A stretch of 39,450 nucleotides of DNA from Chryseosolibacter indicum (lineage in GTDB: Bacteria; Bacteroidota; Bacteroidia; Cytophagales; Cyclobacteriaceae): positions 1-39,450 of the forward strand of contig NZ_JAHESD010000055.1 of the NCBI RefSeq assembly GCF_018598585.1, read 5' to 3'. Below are positions 1-11,200 of the stretch, in pieces. The notes under the pieces are model-generated. The model made no database searches and was not told the DNA's origin. It saw nothing but the letters and a program-made list of their open reading frames with translations. Within the stretch, counting starts at the first letter, position 1; each line of letters starts with the position of its first letter. The position numbers were made by a program, and so were the translations under genes.

Positions 1-138
1 GACGTGTCCGTTCTGAACATTTTCAAACTTGATGTTGTCATCAAAGTCTGCAACCATCTTATCAATTGCAAATTCATTATAACCCTCGATGTAGTTTTGA
101 ATAATTCTCTCCCGATAAATCATACTTCCTTTTGTCAT
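1..138 (-). CDS. NTF2-like (SnoaL-fold) family protein, N-terminal part, runs off left edge
   Basis: The first 46 codons of a minus-strand gene are visible. The protein reads MTKGSMIYRERIIQNYIEGY and continues with an FAIDKMVADFDDNIKFENV stretch. An N-terminal helix with a YIEGYN motif followed by 'D.MVADFD..I.FEN' is typical of small NTF2/SnoaL-fold proteins of Bacteroidota annotated as nuclear transport factor 2 family. Those proteins bind or turn over small hydrophobic ligands, and most have no known substrate. The start could be the ATG at 138 or the one at 123 (second Met); the family usually starts close to the second. The rest of the gene lies outside the window. Family call by recognition of a short segment only. 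Confidence 0.6.
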   Translation of the reverse strand, partial: MTKGSMIYRERIIQNYIEGYNEFAIDKMVADFDDNIKFENVQNGHV

Positions 139-481
139 TACATCTTCTATGAGTTGGACCTCTTTTTTGTAAAATCAGGCATGCCAAAATAACAAATAAT
201 TTTTAACTTAGCTTGCTCGCTTCGCATTGCCTAAGTTTCTGTACCGGGAGATGCTGTTATTTTTTAAACTTTCTTGATTATTATCAGACATGAATCAAAC
301 TTGAAGTTAAGGGATGCTCTTTTTGCGATCCATTGCCAATCCCACTCTCGTTTGATTATTTAAATCCGTTTATTGTAGTATTTAAATTGGATGTGTAACC
401 TAATTGGTACTTAATCAAGTCGCATATAACAACATGATGAACATAATTTGAAACAAAGATTACGGATTTAAAATAAGGCTT
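139..481. other. Intergenic region between divergent genes
   Basis: 343 bp between the minus-strand NTF2-like gene and the plus-strand hydrolase, so both promoters should lie here. I see one short hairpin (AACTTAG at 205-211, CTAAGTT at 231-237, with a GC-richer loop). No clear Bacteroidota promoter (TTG...TAnnTTTG) and no open frame could be supported. Confidence 0.4.
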
Positions 482-1249
482 ATGAGAACAACACGAAAAC
501 ATACAAGCACATACTTAACCATGATCTTAATAGTCTTAATGTTCAATCGTGGTGGGGCCCAAAAGAAAGATTCTGATCATGAAATAAATAACATCATCCT
601 TGTACATGGAGCTTTTCTTGATGGCTCTGGTTGGGAAGATGTATACCAAATTCTAAAGAAGAAAGGTTATAATGTAACAGTAACACAGCATGCGTTAAGA
701 AACTTTGAAGATGATGTGGCGGCTGTTCAGCGCGTGATTGATATGCAGGACGGGCAGAGTATTCTTGTAGGACACAGCTATGGAGGCGTCGTGGTCTCCG
801 CGGCGGGTAATCATCCGAAAGTATCTGGGTTAGTGTATATTGCAGCACACGCGCCAGACGCCAATGAGTCAAGAGCGGAGTTGGTAAAAAAATATCCATC
901 AGCATACAAATCGCTGATTAAGGGAGCGGATGGATTTGACTACATAGATCCCGCTAAATTTGCTGACGATTTTGCCGCTGATCTTCCTCGTGAGAAGGCT
1001 ACTTTCATGGCTTACTCCCAAGTGCCAACAGCAGACGCAGTATTTCACGCTGTGATTCAAAATCCTGCGTGGCGATCCAAACGAAGCTGGTACCTGGTTG
1101 CCAAATCCGATAGAATCATTAATCGAGACTTAGAGCGGATGTATGCTAAACGGGCTAACAGTTTTACTATTGAGCTAGACGGCGCGAGCCATGCTGTCTA
1201 TGCATCTCGGCCGAAAGTCCTAAACCTAAATTTTCACCTTCAATCTTAA
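482..1249 (+). CDS. Exported alpha/beta hydrolase
   Basis: 255 residues. An N-terminal hydrophobic stretch (TMILIVLMFNRGGAQ, ending about residue 27) looks like a signal peptide. The fold is a serine alpha/beta hydrolase: the oxyanion segment HGAFLDGSGW follows the first strand (IILVHG), the nucleophile elbow is GHSYGG (about residue 98), the acid is probably the Asp of KSDRIINRD, and the histidine lies in GASHAVYASRPK near the C-terminus. The pattern fits the EstC / methylesterase-like branch, small-ester hydrolases with a short lid. The end (SRPKVLNLNFHLQS) is shorter and less helical than usual for the family, so the last helix may be altered. It is monocistronic and convergent with the next operon. 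Substrate unknown. Confidence 0.85.
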   Translation: MRTTRKHTSTYLTMILIVLMFNRGGAQKKDSDHEINNIILVHGAFLDGSGWEDVYQILKKKGYNVTVTQHALRNFEDDVAAVQRVIDMQDGQSILVGHSYGGVVVSAAGNHPKVSGLVYIAAHAPDANESRAELVKKYPSAYKSLIKGADGFDYIDPAKFADDFAADLPREKATFMAYSQVPTADAVFHAVIQNPAWRSKRSWYLVAKSDRIINRDLERMYAKRANSFTIELDGASHAVYASRPKVLNLNFHLQS

Positions 1250-1363
1250 GTCCTGGCAAATGATCAAAGTGAATGTCAATGCCAAAACTTTGAACACATC
1301 GTTTTAATTTCATTTAATTCCCGGTCGTACATTAATTGATTACTAAACTACCTTGATGAATAC

Positions 1364-1411
1364 GAAACTACCATATGCTCCAAACTAATGGATGCATGGC
1401 AGTTTAGTTTC
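1364..1411. terminator. Hairpin in the convergent intergenic region, possible bidirectional terminator
   Basis: The 308-bp gap 1250-1557 separates a plus-strand gene from the end of a minus-strand operon. It contains an inverted repeat: GAAACTACCATATGC from 1364 pairs with GCATGGCAGTTTAGTTTC ending at 1411, with a few bulges. There is no long T run on either side, so terminator function is inferred from position. Nothing else recognisable was seen in this gap. Confidence 0.35.
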
Positions 1412-1557
1412 TCATCTATTACTTAGATCATGTAGCCAAAAGATATTATTGTTTCTGAATCCCCAAAACCTAAACAATTTGGCTTGTCTAAAGTTGTTCA
1501 ATATTCGGCTGCGCTGAAAGATTATTACGCCTTTAGCCAAAGAGATATATGCACAAA

Positions 1558-4500
1558 TTAATTCACAACAAATCGGATATATTTTTTACCCTTGTCGTAA
1601 TCAAGTCTAAGCACATAAATGCCAGCACTTAAACTTCTTAAGTTAAAATCCAGATCGAAAAAATTATCCTCATTTTTTTGAACTTCTGTCATAAGGAAAC
1701 CGCTAGGAAAATGCCATACACTAACTGCAATTGGAATGTCTTCGGTAAGTTCAATTCTCACCTTAAAAGAACCATTGTTAGGGTTAGGGTAAAGTGTAAA
1801 TGCTTTTACATACTCCTCATAACCCAACCGCCCTGCTTCTTCTTCAACCTCAGATCCAATCACATTTATCTCCTTCGAAACATAGTCAACACATTCCCCC
1901 AACCTTGCTGTCATCCCTACCTCATAGCTGCCTACTGATGCAAATCTTCCGTATACAACTTCTCCATTATCTAAAAGCTTATTCATCTCTACAGGAAAAT
2001 TCCATTCAATTGTTTCCGGTAATGGCCACGAGATGTCAATCATGGCTACTGTATCTCCTACAAACGCTTCCTTCGGTATCATAAACGAAGCTTGCAAAAG
2101 ATCAAATGATGTAGCCAACAGGAACGTGTCTCTGCCTATACAACCCTTGTCACTTAACACCTCAAGCCAATATGCCCCCGCATCTCTTACTTCCAGCTCC
2201 TGTGCTGTACTTGTATAGCCGGTATTGCTACCCCAGTGTATTCTATCCCATCCCTCTCCTGCATTTAACTTGTATGTCTGACCTACGCATAGCGTCACTC
2301 CTCCTCCAAGATCTAATGGCAATGCTGGTGTATTAGATAACTTAACTTCCCCTTCTCCCAAACACCCCTTTTGGTCTACTACTGATACGATATAATTACC
2401 AGGACATATGTTCTCCTTTATGGGTGATCTCTCTCCTCCTTCCCATATGTACGCATAGCCACCATTGCCGCCTCGTGCTATCACTTCCAATTTCCCATCA
2501 CATCCATCCTTACAGGTGGACAGTGTTTCTTTTAATACTTCTATCTCTATTGGACTAGGCTCCTCCAGTTCTACCTCTTCTAACAACTGGCATCCATTGG
2601 CATCTTTTATCTCAACACTATACTTAGCTGAACATAATTGATTCTGTGTAGGTAAAGTACTGTTATTCCATAAATACGTATAACCTCCTACTCCTCCCAA
2701 CGCCTCAAGTGTTAATGATCCATCACATACTCCATTACACGTAGGCACTACCTTACTTGTAATCATCATTGACAACGACGCTGGTGATGGAACTACTACT
2801 TGCTCTACCACTGTACATTCATGACCATCCTTAATCAATACGTTATGTACTCCTCCACTAAGATTTATCCCCTGGTTCCCTCCTTGTCCATCAGGCCAGG
2901 TAATCGTAAATGGCCCATCACCTTCTGTAGTCGTAATCAATGCTCTCCCATCAGATGAATCAAAACACCTGGTTGATTCTGCACTATATGTAGTCTTTGC
3001 TCCGTCTGTACTGGTGATGGCTACCTCATCATTCATTTCACAGCCATTCCCATCCTTCACAGTTAATGTATAAAGTCCTCCATATACTCCCAGCATCTGC
3101 ATATTTTCACCCACCAGATCTCCTGTACCTGAATGCCACTTATATGTATAATCACCTACGCCTCCTCCTACTTCTGCTGTAGCTTCTCCCCGCGGATCCT
3201 CACAAAAGGCTGGCATTACGTCTTTAAACAATATCGTAATCAATGGCGGTTGTGTAAGTATATGACTTGTCTCCGTACTACAACCATTACCATCCCTTAC
3301 CTTAAGAGCATAACTTCCGGCTTGCAAGTTCTCAAAACGAGACGTTGACAACTGCCAACTTGCACCATTGTCTCGCGAATATTCGTAACCCCCCGCACCT
3401 CCTGATGCTTGTAGTACAATTAAACCGTCACTACCATTAAAACATGAGATATTTTTATCCTCAGACACCCCCATACCAAGCAATGCTGGTGTTCTTATTG
3501 TATGTTTTAATTCTTGTTTACATCCATTATTATCTGACACTGTGATTGTATAATCTCCCGAACTTAACCCTCCTATCTGTTGAGTCGTGGCTCCATTCGA
3601 CCATGAGTAGCTGTAAACTCCTGTACCTCCTGATCCTTCTACTTTAATAAAACCATCACTCACCCCGGCACATGATACTCCATAACCGGTATAATCAGAA
3701 AAATCTGTAAGTAGTACTTCTATCGGCTGAGGATCTACCAATGTAATTGATCCATTACCCGTACAACCATTGACATCTGTTACATTCACTGTGTAGTGAC
3801 CTGCTTTCATCCTGGTAAGCAATTGTGTATCCTCGCCTGTACTCCAGCTATAAGAATATACTCCCGTACCCCCTGTTACCATCGCTCTCACATTAGCATC
3901 ACTTGAACCAGAACAACTTATCGCCTGTCCATTATAATTAGTAGTAGACAGTACTGACACTGAAACAGCATCAGGTTCGTTTAACACAAAGCTCGTCTCC
4001 GACTTACATTGTGCTGCTCCATATGTAATTATGACTTTATATGTACCCCTACTCAGTAAATCCAGTGAGGATAGGGAAGGACCACTCCCAATAGGTATTC
4101 CATTATCTTTTAGCCATTCATAGTTCTCCGCTGTTGCCTCTATTCCGTTTGCATCCTTCACAATAGCCGCCAGTTTGCCATTCGATTCTCCATAACACTT
4201 AATATCCTGACCATTATAATCTGATGGTGCTATAATCGATACGCTATGAGCTGCAGGATCATCTATTATCACTGACTTACTTGTACTACACCCCTGACTG
4301 TCTGATATGGTTATCGTATATGTACCTGCTCCTTTATCACTGACGCCTGCAGTCCTTTCTCCTGATGACCACAAATACGTAGGCGTACCTATAATCGTTG
4401 GCAACACTGGCTGCGCCTCAAGCATTGCTGTTCGATCTCCTGCACACGATAAACCTGAAAGCTGATCAATTGTAAAATCAATAGGTAATGGTGCATTTAA

Positions 4501-5937
4501 TGAAAGTACGTCAGATGTTGCGGTACAACCATTAGCATCGTTTACCGTAACGCTGTAGCTACCTACGCCTACATTACTAAGAACACTACCGGTAGCCTCG
4601 TTAGACCAGTGATAACTATAACCTGCTACTCCTCCATTAACTGTACTATTGATAGCACCATCCGCTTTATCAAAGCAACTTACAGGATAGCCTCCATGAT
4701 CTGATCCCTTCGATAAGCTCACCTCTAACAATGGTGGTTCGTTTAAAGTAACAGATGTAGGTATTGATGTACATCCTTTCTTATCTTTTATAGTAACACT
4801 ATAGATACCGGTAGTTCTATTAGCAAGCATTGCATCGGTAGTAATGGGTGTAGTGCTCCATTCATACTGATAATCTCCATTACCTCCTGATCCAATCGCG
4901 GTAACAGATCCTACCCCTCCGTTACAACGGATGTAATAACCTTGATAAGGAGGAGCACTGAAACTTGCCCTAACTTGCGAAGGCTCAATAATATCAACAT
5001 ATGCTATTTTATTAGCATTGCCTAGTCCACCTTGAGTGGCATTGTTTACCACTGTAAGCTCCCATTTCCCTCCATCTAATCCCGTTATCGTGGTTACCCC
5101 TCTACTAACTGTCGGAACAGAAAATGCATAATTTGTATTCAAATTCCTGCAATTGATATAGAACCGATCTACATAAGAACTACCAATGTCTAACGTTACT
5201 GCGCCCGTCCTGCTTTGATAGCAATTTGCAGGACTAGGAGTGCCTACAATGGATACTGTGGGAGGTGGAATTGAAAAGGTAACACCAGAGGTAATTGTGG
5301 TAGTCCTGGTTTTACAACCGGTCACTATAGCACGAAAGAAAAAGTTTTGTCCATACGCAGAGCCAAATATAGAAGCAAGCTCAGAGGTAGCAACCGTAAT
5401 TGCTGATGATGTCATTGGTGTAACACCATCTCCTATTGTCTTCAACGGCTGAAATCCGCCGCTTCCTGATGCTACCTCCCACTGATAACGAAAGCCCCAT
5501 ACGGGAAGAGATAAGTTGATGTCCGAACCCGTGCCGTCACCCATAACTTGTATTGCAGGAAGAACTGGTTCATTACAATAAGTAAAGGAAACTCGCGCTC
5601 TGGTACCTTCAAAATTCAATGTAGATTTATAGGGATTTGGTACGATTCCGTTTCCGCTTATTGAACCGCAAACATTTCCATTTTGAACATTACGCTTTTG
5701 CCCAGAAAAAGAATATGATACTAATTCAGAACTAAAAGTAAGCTGATGAGTTGAACTAATATTAGTACCATTGAATTGTGCATTTACTACGTCACCCATT
5801 CCCCCTGGTCCACAGTTAGCTAAAAAAGTAATTGAGATATCTACATAAGAACCTTGTGCTAAGCATTTAGATGAAGCAACTGCAACCAGGAAAAAAGGCA
5901 AGAAAAATAATTTAAGAAATATAACGTTGTTAGTCAT
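1558..5937 (-). CDS. SprB-repeat surface protein with T9SS type A sorting domain
   Basis: About 1459 residues from the preferred start at 5937 (an in-frame ATG at 5982 also exists); this start puts the signal peptide (NVIFLKLFFLPFFLVAVASS..CLAQ) at the N-terminus. After a ~300-residue beta-rich region come about twelve SprB-type repeats, each of the form C.G..DG......GG.GGY.Y.WS...... followed by G.Y.V.V.D..GC (roughly 2350-5000). A PKD/Ig-like segment follows. The C-terminus (FTLYPNPNNGSF ... LSAGIYVLRL ... KKYIRFVV) is a type A T9SS sorting domain, so the protein should cross the outer membrane by T9SS and be anchored or released there. SprB repeats are known from the gliding adhesin SprB of Flavobacterium; gliding itself cannot be concluded here. 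Last gene of the operon, 92 bp after the FN3 gene. Confidence 0.9.
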   Translation of the reverse strand: MTNNVIFLKLFFLPFFLVAVASSKCLAQGSYVDISITFLANCGPGGMGDVVNAQFNGTNISSTHQLTFSSELVSYSFSGQKRNVQNGNVCGSISGNGIVPNPYKSTLNFEGTRARVSFTYCNEPVLPAIQVMGDGTGSDINLSLPVWGFRYQWEVASGSGGFQPLKTIGDGVTPMTSSAITVATSELASIFGSAYGQNFFFRAIVTGCKTRTTTITSGVTFSIPPPTVSIVGTPSPANCYQSRTGAVTLDIGSSYVDRFYINCRNLNTNYAFSVPTVSRGVTTITGLDGGKWELTVVNNATQGGLGNANKIAYVDIIEPSQVRASFSAPPYQGYYIRCNGGVGSVTAIGSGGNGDYQYEWSTTPITTDAMLANRTTGIYSVTIKDKKGCTSIPTSVTLNEPPLLEVSLSKGSDHGGYPVSCFDKADGAINSTVNGGVAGYSYHWSNEATGSVLSNVGVGSYSVTVNDANGCTATSDVLSLNAPLPIDFTIDQLSGLSCAGDRTAMLEAQPVLPTIIGTPTYLWSSGERTAGVSDKGAGTYTITISDSQGCSTSKSVIIDDPAAHSVSIIAPSDYNGQDIKCYGESNGKLAAIVKDANGIEATAENYEWLKDNGIPIGSGPSLSSLDLLSRGTYKVIITYGAAQCKSETSFVLNEPDAVSVSVLSTTNYNGQAISCSGSSDANVRAMVTGGTGVYSYSWSTGEDTQLLTRMKAGHYTVNVTDVNGCTGNGSITLVDPQPIEVLLTDFSDYTGYGVSCAGVSDGFIKVEGSGGTGVYSYSWSNGATTQQIGGLSSGDYTITVSDNNGCKQELKHTIRTPALLGMGVSEDKNISCFNGSDGLIVLQASGGAGGYEYSRDNGASWQLSTSRFENLQAGSYALKVRDGNGCSTETSHILTQPPLITILFKDVMPAFCEDPRGEATAEVGGGVGDYTYKWHSGTGDLVGENMQMLGVYGGLYTLTVKDGNGCEMNDEVAITSTDGAKTTYSAESTRCFDSSDGRALITTTEGDGPFTITWPDGQGGNQGINLSGGVHNVLIKDGHECTVVEQVVVPSPASLSMMITSKVVPTCNGVCDGSLTLEALGGVGGYTYLWNNSTLPTQNQLCSAKYSVEIKDANGCQLLEEVELEEPSPIEIEVLKETLSTCKDGCDGKLEVIARGGNGGYAYIWEGGERSPIKENICPGNYIVSVVDQKGCLGEGEVKLSNTPALPLDLGGGVTLCVGQTYKLNAGEGWDRIHWGSNTGYTSTAQELEVRDAGAYWLEVLSDKGCIGRDTFLLATSFDLLQASFMIPKEAFVGDTVAMIDISWPLPETIEWNFPVEMNKLLDNGEVVYGRFASVGSYEVGMTARLGECVDYVSKEINVIGSEVEEEAGRLGYEEYVKAFTLYPNPNNGSFKVRIELTEDIPIAVSVWHFPSGFLMTEVQKNEDNFFDLDFNLRSLSAGIYVLRLDYDKGKKYIRFVVN

Positions 5938-6029
5938 AAACGCATTTCTTTCAATAAGAATATTTAATATTTTCTTTATCAATCTATCAGCTCTATATAA
6001 AGGCTTACCTAGTTTACCATATCATGAAA

Positions 6030-8165
6030 TTAAAATTCCACCTCGACCATTTTTCCCATTCCCGATAAAGCACCCTTTACAAAAACTGCTACTACCTGAT
6101 AACCATAACTACTACCTGGAGATATTTCCTGGTCAACAAACTCTTTTACTTTAACCGTTTTATATAATTGCATATCCCCATCGTTCATTTTTCGATACAC
6201 GCGATAAGCCACTACGTCTTTCTCATTATAATTCCACTTCAGTACAATCTTCTTGTTCTCCCTGTCAACTAATGGTGCTTTTACATCTACTGAGGGTTTC
6301 GGTTGAGGTAACTTAAAACCAGTTACCACCGGAGCAGGAGGCGATTCGAGACCTGCTTCATCAATGGCAATTACTGTATAATATTGGACATCACTTGTTG
6401 TCATCGTATGATCCTGGAAATGATAAAGTGAATCAGTTCCAGACGTTCTACTGCCTACTCTCATCCATTGACCTTGAGTTCCTCTTTTATAAACCTCATA
6501 CTTCATCACATCTGTGCTGCCACTTGGTGTCCAACGAAGTGTAACACCTTCTTTTTCGGACAACACAGGAAACCAAACAGGAGGCATTGGAGGCACTTTG
6601 TCCGGCAATGACAAACTTAAAATAGCAGATAAGACAGATTGATTTTGGTTACGGTCAATTGCCAAAATACGATAATGAACCTTTTCATTCAAGCTTTTTA
6701 ATTGTACCTGATCAATATAGGAAGTATCCCTTAATGGTTCAGTGGTAACTTGAGCAAACTCTTCGCTTTGGTAGTATGACCTATATATTCGATATCCATA
6801 GATGTCCCCTTCCGTATTTTGATTCCACTTTATCCGTACCACTCCCTGATCGTCAATCTTTCCTTTTAATCCTTCAGGAGCAGATGGGGGAATGCTATCT
6901 ACCAACATGGCAAGGTAAGACATTGAACTAATCGTTCGGCTATCCAGTGTTTTTGCATCAACACGATAGTAATTTACCTGCTCAGGCTGCAAGTCCTTAA
7001 AAAATCGACTTGAGGGTGAAACCAAATCGTGATGAATCCTTTTATATGGTCCTTTATCAGAGGGCGCCCTCATTATTTCAAAACCATGAAGAGCATCGTT
7101 CTGTTCTTCGGGAAATTCCCATTGGATATTTACAGTCTTATTATCTTCACTAACAGCTTCTTTGATAAAGGGATTTGTAGATACTTGTTTATTACCTTTT
7201 ACCGAAACAATATTTGAGATCGGCCCCAATTCTCCAAAAGGAGTAATTCCTCTCACTCGATAATGAAATTCCCTTCCAAGAAAAGAAAGGGAATCTACTG
7301 CGTATTGATATTTGCTTTCACCACTCCTGCTATTGCTTAGCGTTACCCCTGGCAGATCATTGATTGGTACGAATACAGCACCATCCTCCGAACGTTCAAT
7401 GACATAACTGGTGTAATATCCAGCATAATCGAGTTGATTCCACCGCAATGTTACCACATTTCCCTTTGTTTCGGCAGTTACTCCTTTCAGGGCAGGTAAT
7501 ATGTACTTCTCAGAAGTATCTATAAAAACGCTGCCCCTTATTGTATCAAAAGGCGTAAAGACACTAATGCGATATAGATACTTTACGTCTTTTTCAATCT
7601 GCTTGTCCGAAATATACAGACCTTGTGCCTTCGCTATTATTGGCGACATGTCAGCACAAAACAAAGCAATAGAAAAACGTTGTTCATTTTCTTTTGCCTT
7701 GTTAACAATTTGCATAACATCCGCCTGCTCTATGGTCAATTGAAACTCTTCTCCGTATAGAGCCTGCGCAGCAATCATTCCGTACTTATTATCAATAAAT
7801 TGTTCCCATTTGTCTTCGGGTAAGGGCTTCATAGGCATCGATGTAAGTTGCAGCCGGTCTGCTGGCCTCACTACTTTTTCCTTTCGAACAACAGTAAAAC
7901 GTTCTATCATATAACCATACTGATTACCTAACAACCAGTTGCTTATTGTAAGCGGTGCCCAACGTAATACTATAGAATCCTGAGACGGCCTCGCTATTAC
8001 ACCGATCTCCTCATGTACCGAAACTACTTTTCCCTGAGCTTTTACTTTAATAGACATGTTACATAACATCATTACCAGTACCAAAACCAATAACACTCTA
8101 ATGCCCTTCTCTTGATAATGTCCATAACTAGAACGTATATTTCCACACATTGATTGATTCAACAT
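6030..8165 (-). CDS. Exported fibronectin type III repeat protein
   Basis: 711 residues. A hydrophobic signal segment (VLLVLVLVMMLCNMSIKVKAQ) ends near residue 44, after a long charged N-region; a start at the second Met (about 8150) is possible. The rest is about six FN3-like modules with the usual tryptophan and tyrosine pattern: VLRWAPL, VTLRWNQLDYAGY, VNIQWEFP, VRIKWNQNTEGDIYGYRIYRS, VTLRWTPSGSTDVMKYEVYKR and IVLKWNYNEKDVVAYRVYRK. No T9SS sorting tail is present, and the protein ends directly after the last FN3 strand. FN3 tandems usually act as binding or spacer modules outside the cell. It sits 45 bp after the 1532-residue gene, in the same operon. Its partner is unknown. Confidence 0.85.
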   Translation of the reverse strand: MLNQSMCGNIRSSYGHYQEKGIRVLLVLVLVMMLCNMSIKVKAQGKVVSVHEEIGVIARPSQDSIVLRWAPLTISNWLLGNQYGYMIERFTVVRKEKVVRPADRLQLTSMPMKPLPEDKWEQFIDNKYGMIAAQALYGEEFQLTIEQADVMQIVNKAKENEQRFSIALFCADMSPIIAKAQGLYISDKQIEKDVKYLYRISVFTPFDTIRGSVFIDTSEKYILPALKGVTAETKGNVVTLRWNQLDYAGYYTSYVIERSEDGAVFVPINDLPGVTLSNSRSGESKYQYAVDSLSFLGREFHYRVRGITPFGELGPISNIVSVKGNKQVSTNPFIKEAVSEDNKTVNIQWEFPEEQNDALHGFEIMRAPSDKGPYKRIHHDLVSPSSRFFKDLQPEQVNYYRVDAKTLDSRTISSMSYLAMLVDSIPPSAPEGLKGKIDDQGVVRIKWNQNTEGDIYGYRIYRSYYQSEEFAQVTTEPLRDTSYIDQVQLKSLNEKVHYRILAIDRNQNQSVLSAILSLSLPDKVPPMPPVWFPVLSEKEGVTLRWTPSGSTDVMKYEVYKRGTQGQWMRVGSRTSGTDSLYHFQDHTMTTSDVQYYTVIAIDEAGLESPPAPVVTGFKLPQPKPSVDVKAPLVDRENKKIVLKWNYNEKDVVAYRVYRKMNDGDMQLYKTVKVKEFVDQEISPGSSYGYQVVAVFVKGALSGMGKMVEVEF

Positions 8166-8210
8166 TTCTCTATTGTCCTTATACTGATTTATAACTATTA
8201 CTAAAAATTG

Positions 8211-11200
8211 TTAATCGGGGATTGCATTAAACAACTCCCATTCGTGACTACTCGTAGTTTTATTGATATGGGGTATCACATAATTAAGTCGTACTTTGTA
8301 CTTACCATATTTAGGAAAAGGAAATGTTTTAGTAAGAATTGAAACAAATCTATCCGTTAAACGCTCGGGTTTATCTACCACATAATTGGCTACTTGTTGC
8401 TGTAGGCTGCGATAATCGGCATAAATTGGCCGCATCAAATCATAATGAATATTTCCAGTAAGGGAAGAAGCAGTTGCCACTGAACTTCCTTCTTCCACGA
8501 TCGGTGGATTCCCAAACTGTTCTAAGAACACGGCCCTGATAGGCGGCAATCCAAGGAGAGTGGTATCACGGCTTGTATATATGGATCCTAACATTGGGTA
8601 TCCTTCATACACTAATGGATGTACATATTGATTATACCATGAGTTTTCGGAAATAACGGCCCTCGGCTGCACCATAGCCGGGTATTCATTATTTCTTTGC
8701 AACTCATACTGATCAAAAGACTCATCTCCCTGAAGGTAGGATATTAGCTCTACAAGGTCCCCCGCAGGAGTAGGTATACGCATTGTACTTCCCATCGAAA
8801 TACTCCGTACTTTGTCACCCAACGTATTGTATTTGCTCGTCCGGAAAGGGGCAGCATACACGGTTTTTGCATCACGTAATGCTAAATCACCCTCTATCTT
8901 CTTTGTTGTTAACGTTGCATCTCCAGCGTCCTTAATCTCAGTTTCTACACGTTGAACATTGGCATCTATTACACCTGCTTGCCGGGGTATATTTAAAACT
9001 ATTAGGTTATACATTTTTTCGTTTTGCAAACCTTCTGACGGAATTATGAAATTAACACGCTTGTCTTCAACATTATAACTTAGCGTTGTCTCTGTATATG
9101 TTTGCGTTTCAACATTAGTCATGTGCAATGTCTGGATCCAATCTGCTCCTGGAGTGAACAGGTATGGCTGTCCTTTTCGCAGTTGTATAAATCCCTTGTC
9201 ATATTCTCTTGGATAAAAGTTAAAATGGCCGAACATTGGATACGATACTGCTACATTAGATGCTGGGATATAGTCTGGTGCATCACCTGTTGTGAAGTTT
9301 GTTTCACTTGTCTCCTCCACCTCCTTACCATCAAACACTACAGTTTTCCAAACACCATTTATAAACTCTTCAAATGTAATTTTTATAAAAGCTCTGAGTT
9401 CTTTGCGGGGAGGTAATACGTCCCTAGAATCAAATGCCACTACATCCTGTTCATCATTCCAGCGCAAAGAGCCAGGTAACGGGTCTTTACCATCGTATAC
9501 ATTGAACTCAACCAGTTTTCCACGAAATGATCGCTTTCTGTTTTCGATATCTGTAATATCAAACACTTCACCAATTGGAATATTGAAAGCAGTTTGAGGT
9601 GCGTTGAATACATCCACTTCGCCAGAGCCCTTTACAGGGCTCATTTCGGCAATGATATTTACATCCTCTAAAGGATTACTCTCACCTACAACTTTACAGT
9701 CTTTACCAATTGTAACTTCAAATTTGCAATTTCCTTTTACAAGACCACCTAATATTCGATAATAACCGCCAACAATTCCCTTCATCCAAAAAGGATTAGG
9801 ACCTTTAGCTTGTAGTATGGCAGCAGCCCCTATACTGAGGATCTCATAATTTCCTTTATAAAATCTAAGCTTTACTTTAATACCTATCTTGCCTTGTACA
9901 AATGCATAGGCCTGGCCGTTCGCAAACCATCCGTTTATGCCTATTGGATCATTAGACCCTTCACAATGATATTCCCGTCCATACTTTTTCACCATCATAT
10001 CGGTTCCTATACCTGCACTGAAACGACCATAAAACATAAGGAAACGAAGATCGCCAGTATCGACGCCAAAATGTAAACCAAATGCAAGTCCGAGGCCTGC
10101 CTCTGCTGCATTAAGATCACGCATATAGTCAAGGTTGCGACCGCCAAGGATTTCTGACACTTGATCAGGAGGAGGAGGACTACCAGGTAAATTTTTTCCG
10201 AGCATGAAATAACTCCTCACCTTTATTGAACGCAATATCTCAAGACCTATTGGTTGATCAGGCGTGCCAACAAGAAAATACCACTCGTCCTTTGAAAAAT
10301 GCATCACAGCCCATCCTGCTTTATTCCCTGAACTCACACCTCGCACAAGACCCGCAGCTACATTTACATAGATTTCACTGTTAGCATGAAAAACATCATT
10401 TATATTATCAAAATGTATTTTTACACTTCCATATACTTGTCCCTGTATCAGTTCCATAAACTTATCAAGTGACTTGTCGCCCACTGCCGCAGGTACCATC
10501 TCCCTTATTTGTGCAGTAAGGTCTCCAGGCAAAGGACTTGTCATTACCCGTACATTTCCAGTAAACGTTACGGAGTTTATACCACCATACCGATTCAGCA
10601 TTACTTCTAGTGTTACATCACCATTATAAGGAGCCTGACTTGGCGTAGCGCCAAATTTTACCATTGCTTTTATGCCTGTTGTATTTGAATCGGGTATATA
10701 GGTAATTCCAGAAGCGCTTTTTCCTAAGGTGCTTATGGAATTGGTACTTTGCTTCATTTTTGAATAAAAGCCACCACCAAACCCATAAGCTGAAAATCCT
10801 GGAGCAAGCGGAACACCATTTTCAAATCCTATAAGAGCATCGGCGTACCAATACCGGTAATCTGAGGTTTTCCCGAATAAAGCTTCTACCTGTAGCGATA
10901 TAGTTTGTATTTTTCCTGATACTGAACCTTTAAACCCATCTCCATAAACAGGGTCTTCATCGAAGAAGCGGATCATTCCGGCAATTTCGATCACTCCTGG
11001 CTTCTTATAATTTACACCAACACCGCTAATCTCAACTTTATCAAATTTCAAATCATCCTGATCATTGCCTATCACTTTACCACTTTCGTCGACAATAGGA
11101 ATGATTTCACGCTTACCCCACACTACTAGGGCTGCAGTTCCGCCAAAACCGCCCTCCTCAGCGCTACCTCCAATATTAATTGTAAGATCGAACCCAAGGC

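Noticed and set aside
200-240. Terminator before the NTF2-like gene
   Set aside because: The 7-bp hairpin lies upstream of both divergent genes and has no T run, so it does not follow any gene in the window.
1678-5452. Open frames on the plus strand opposite the SprB-repeat gene
   Set aside because: They are short, lie antisense to a long coding frame with clear domain structure, and encode no recognisable protein.
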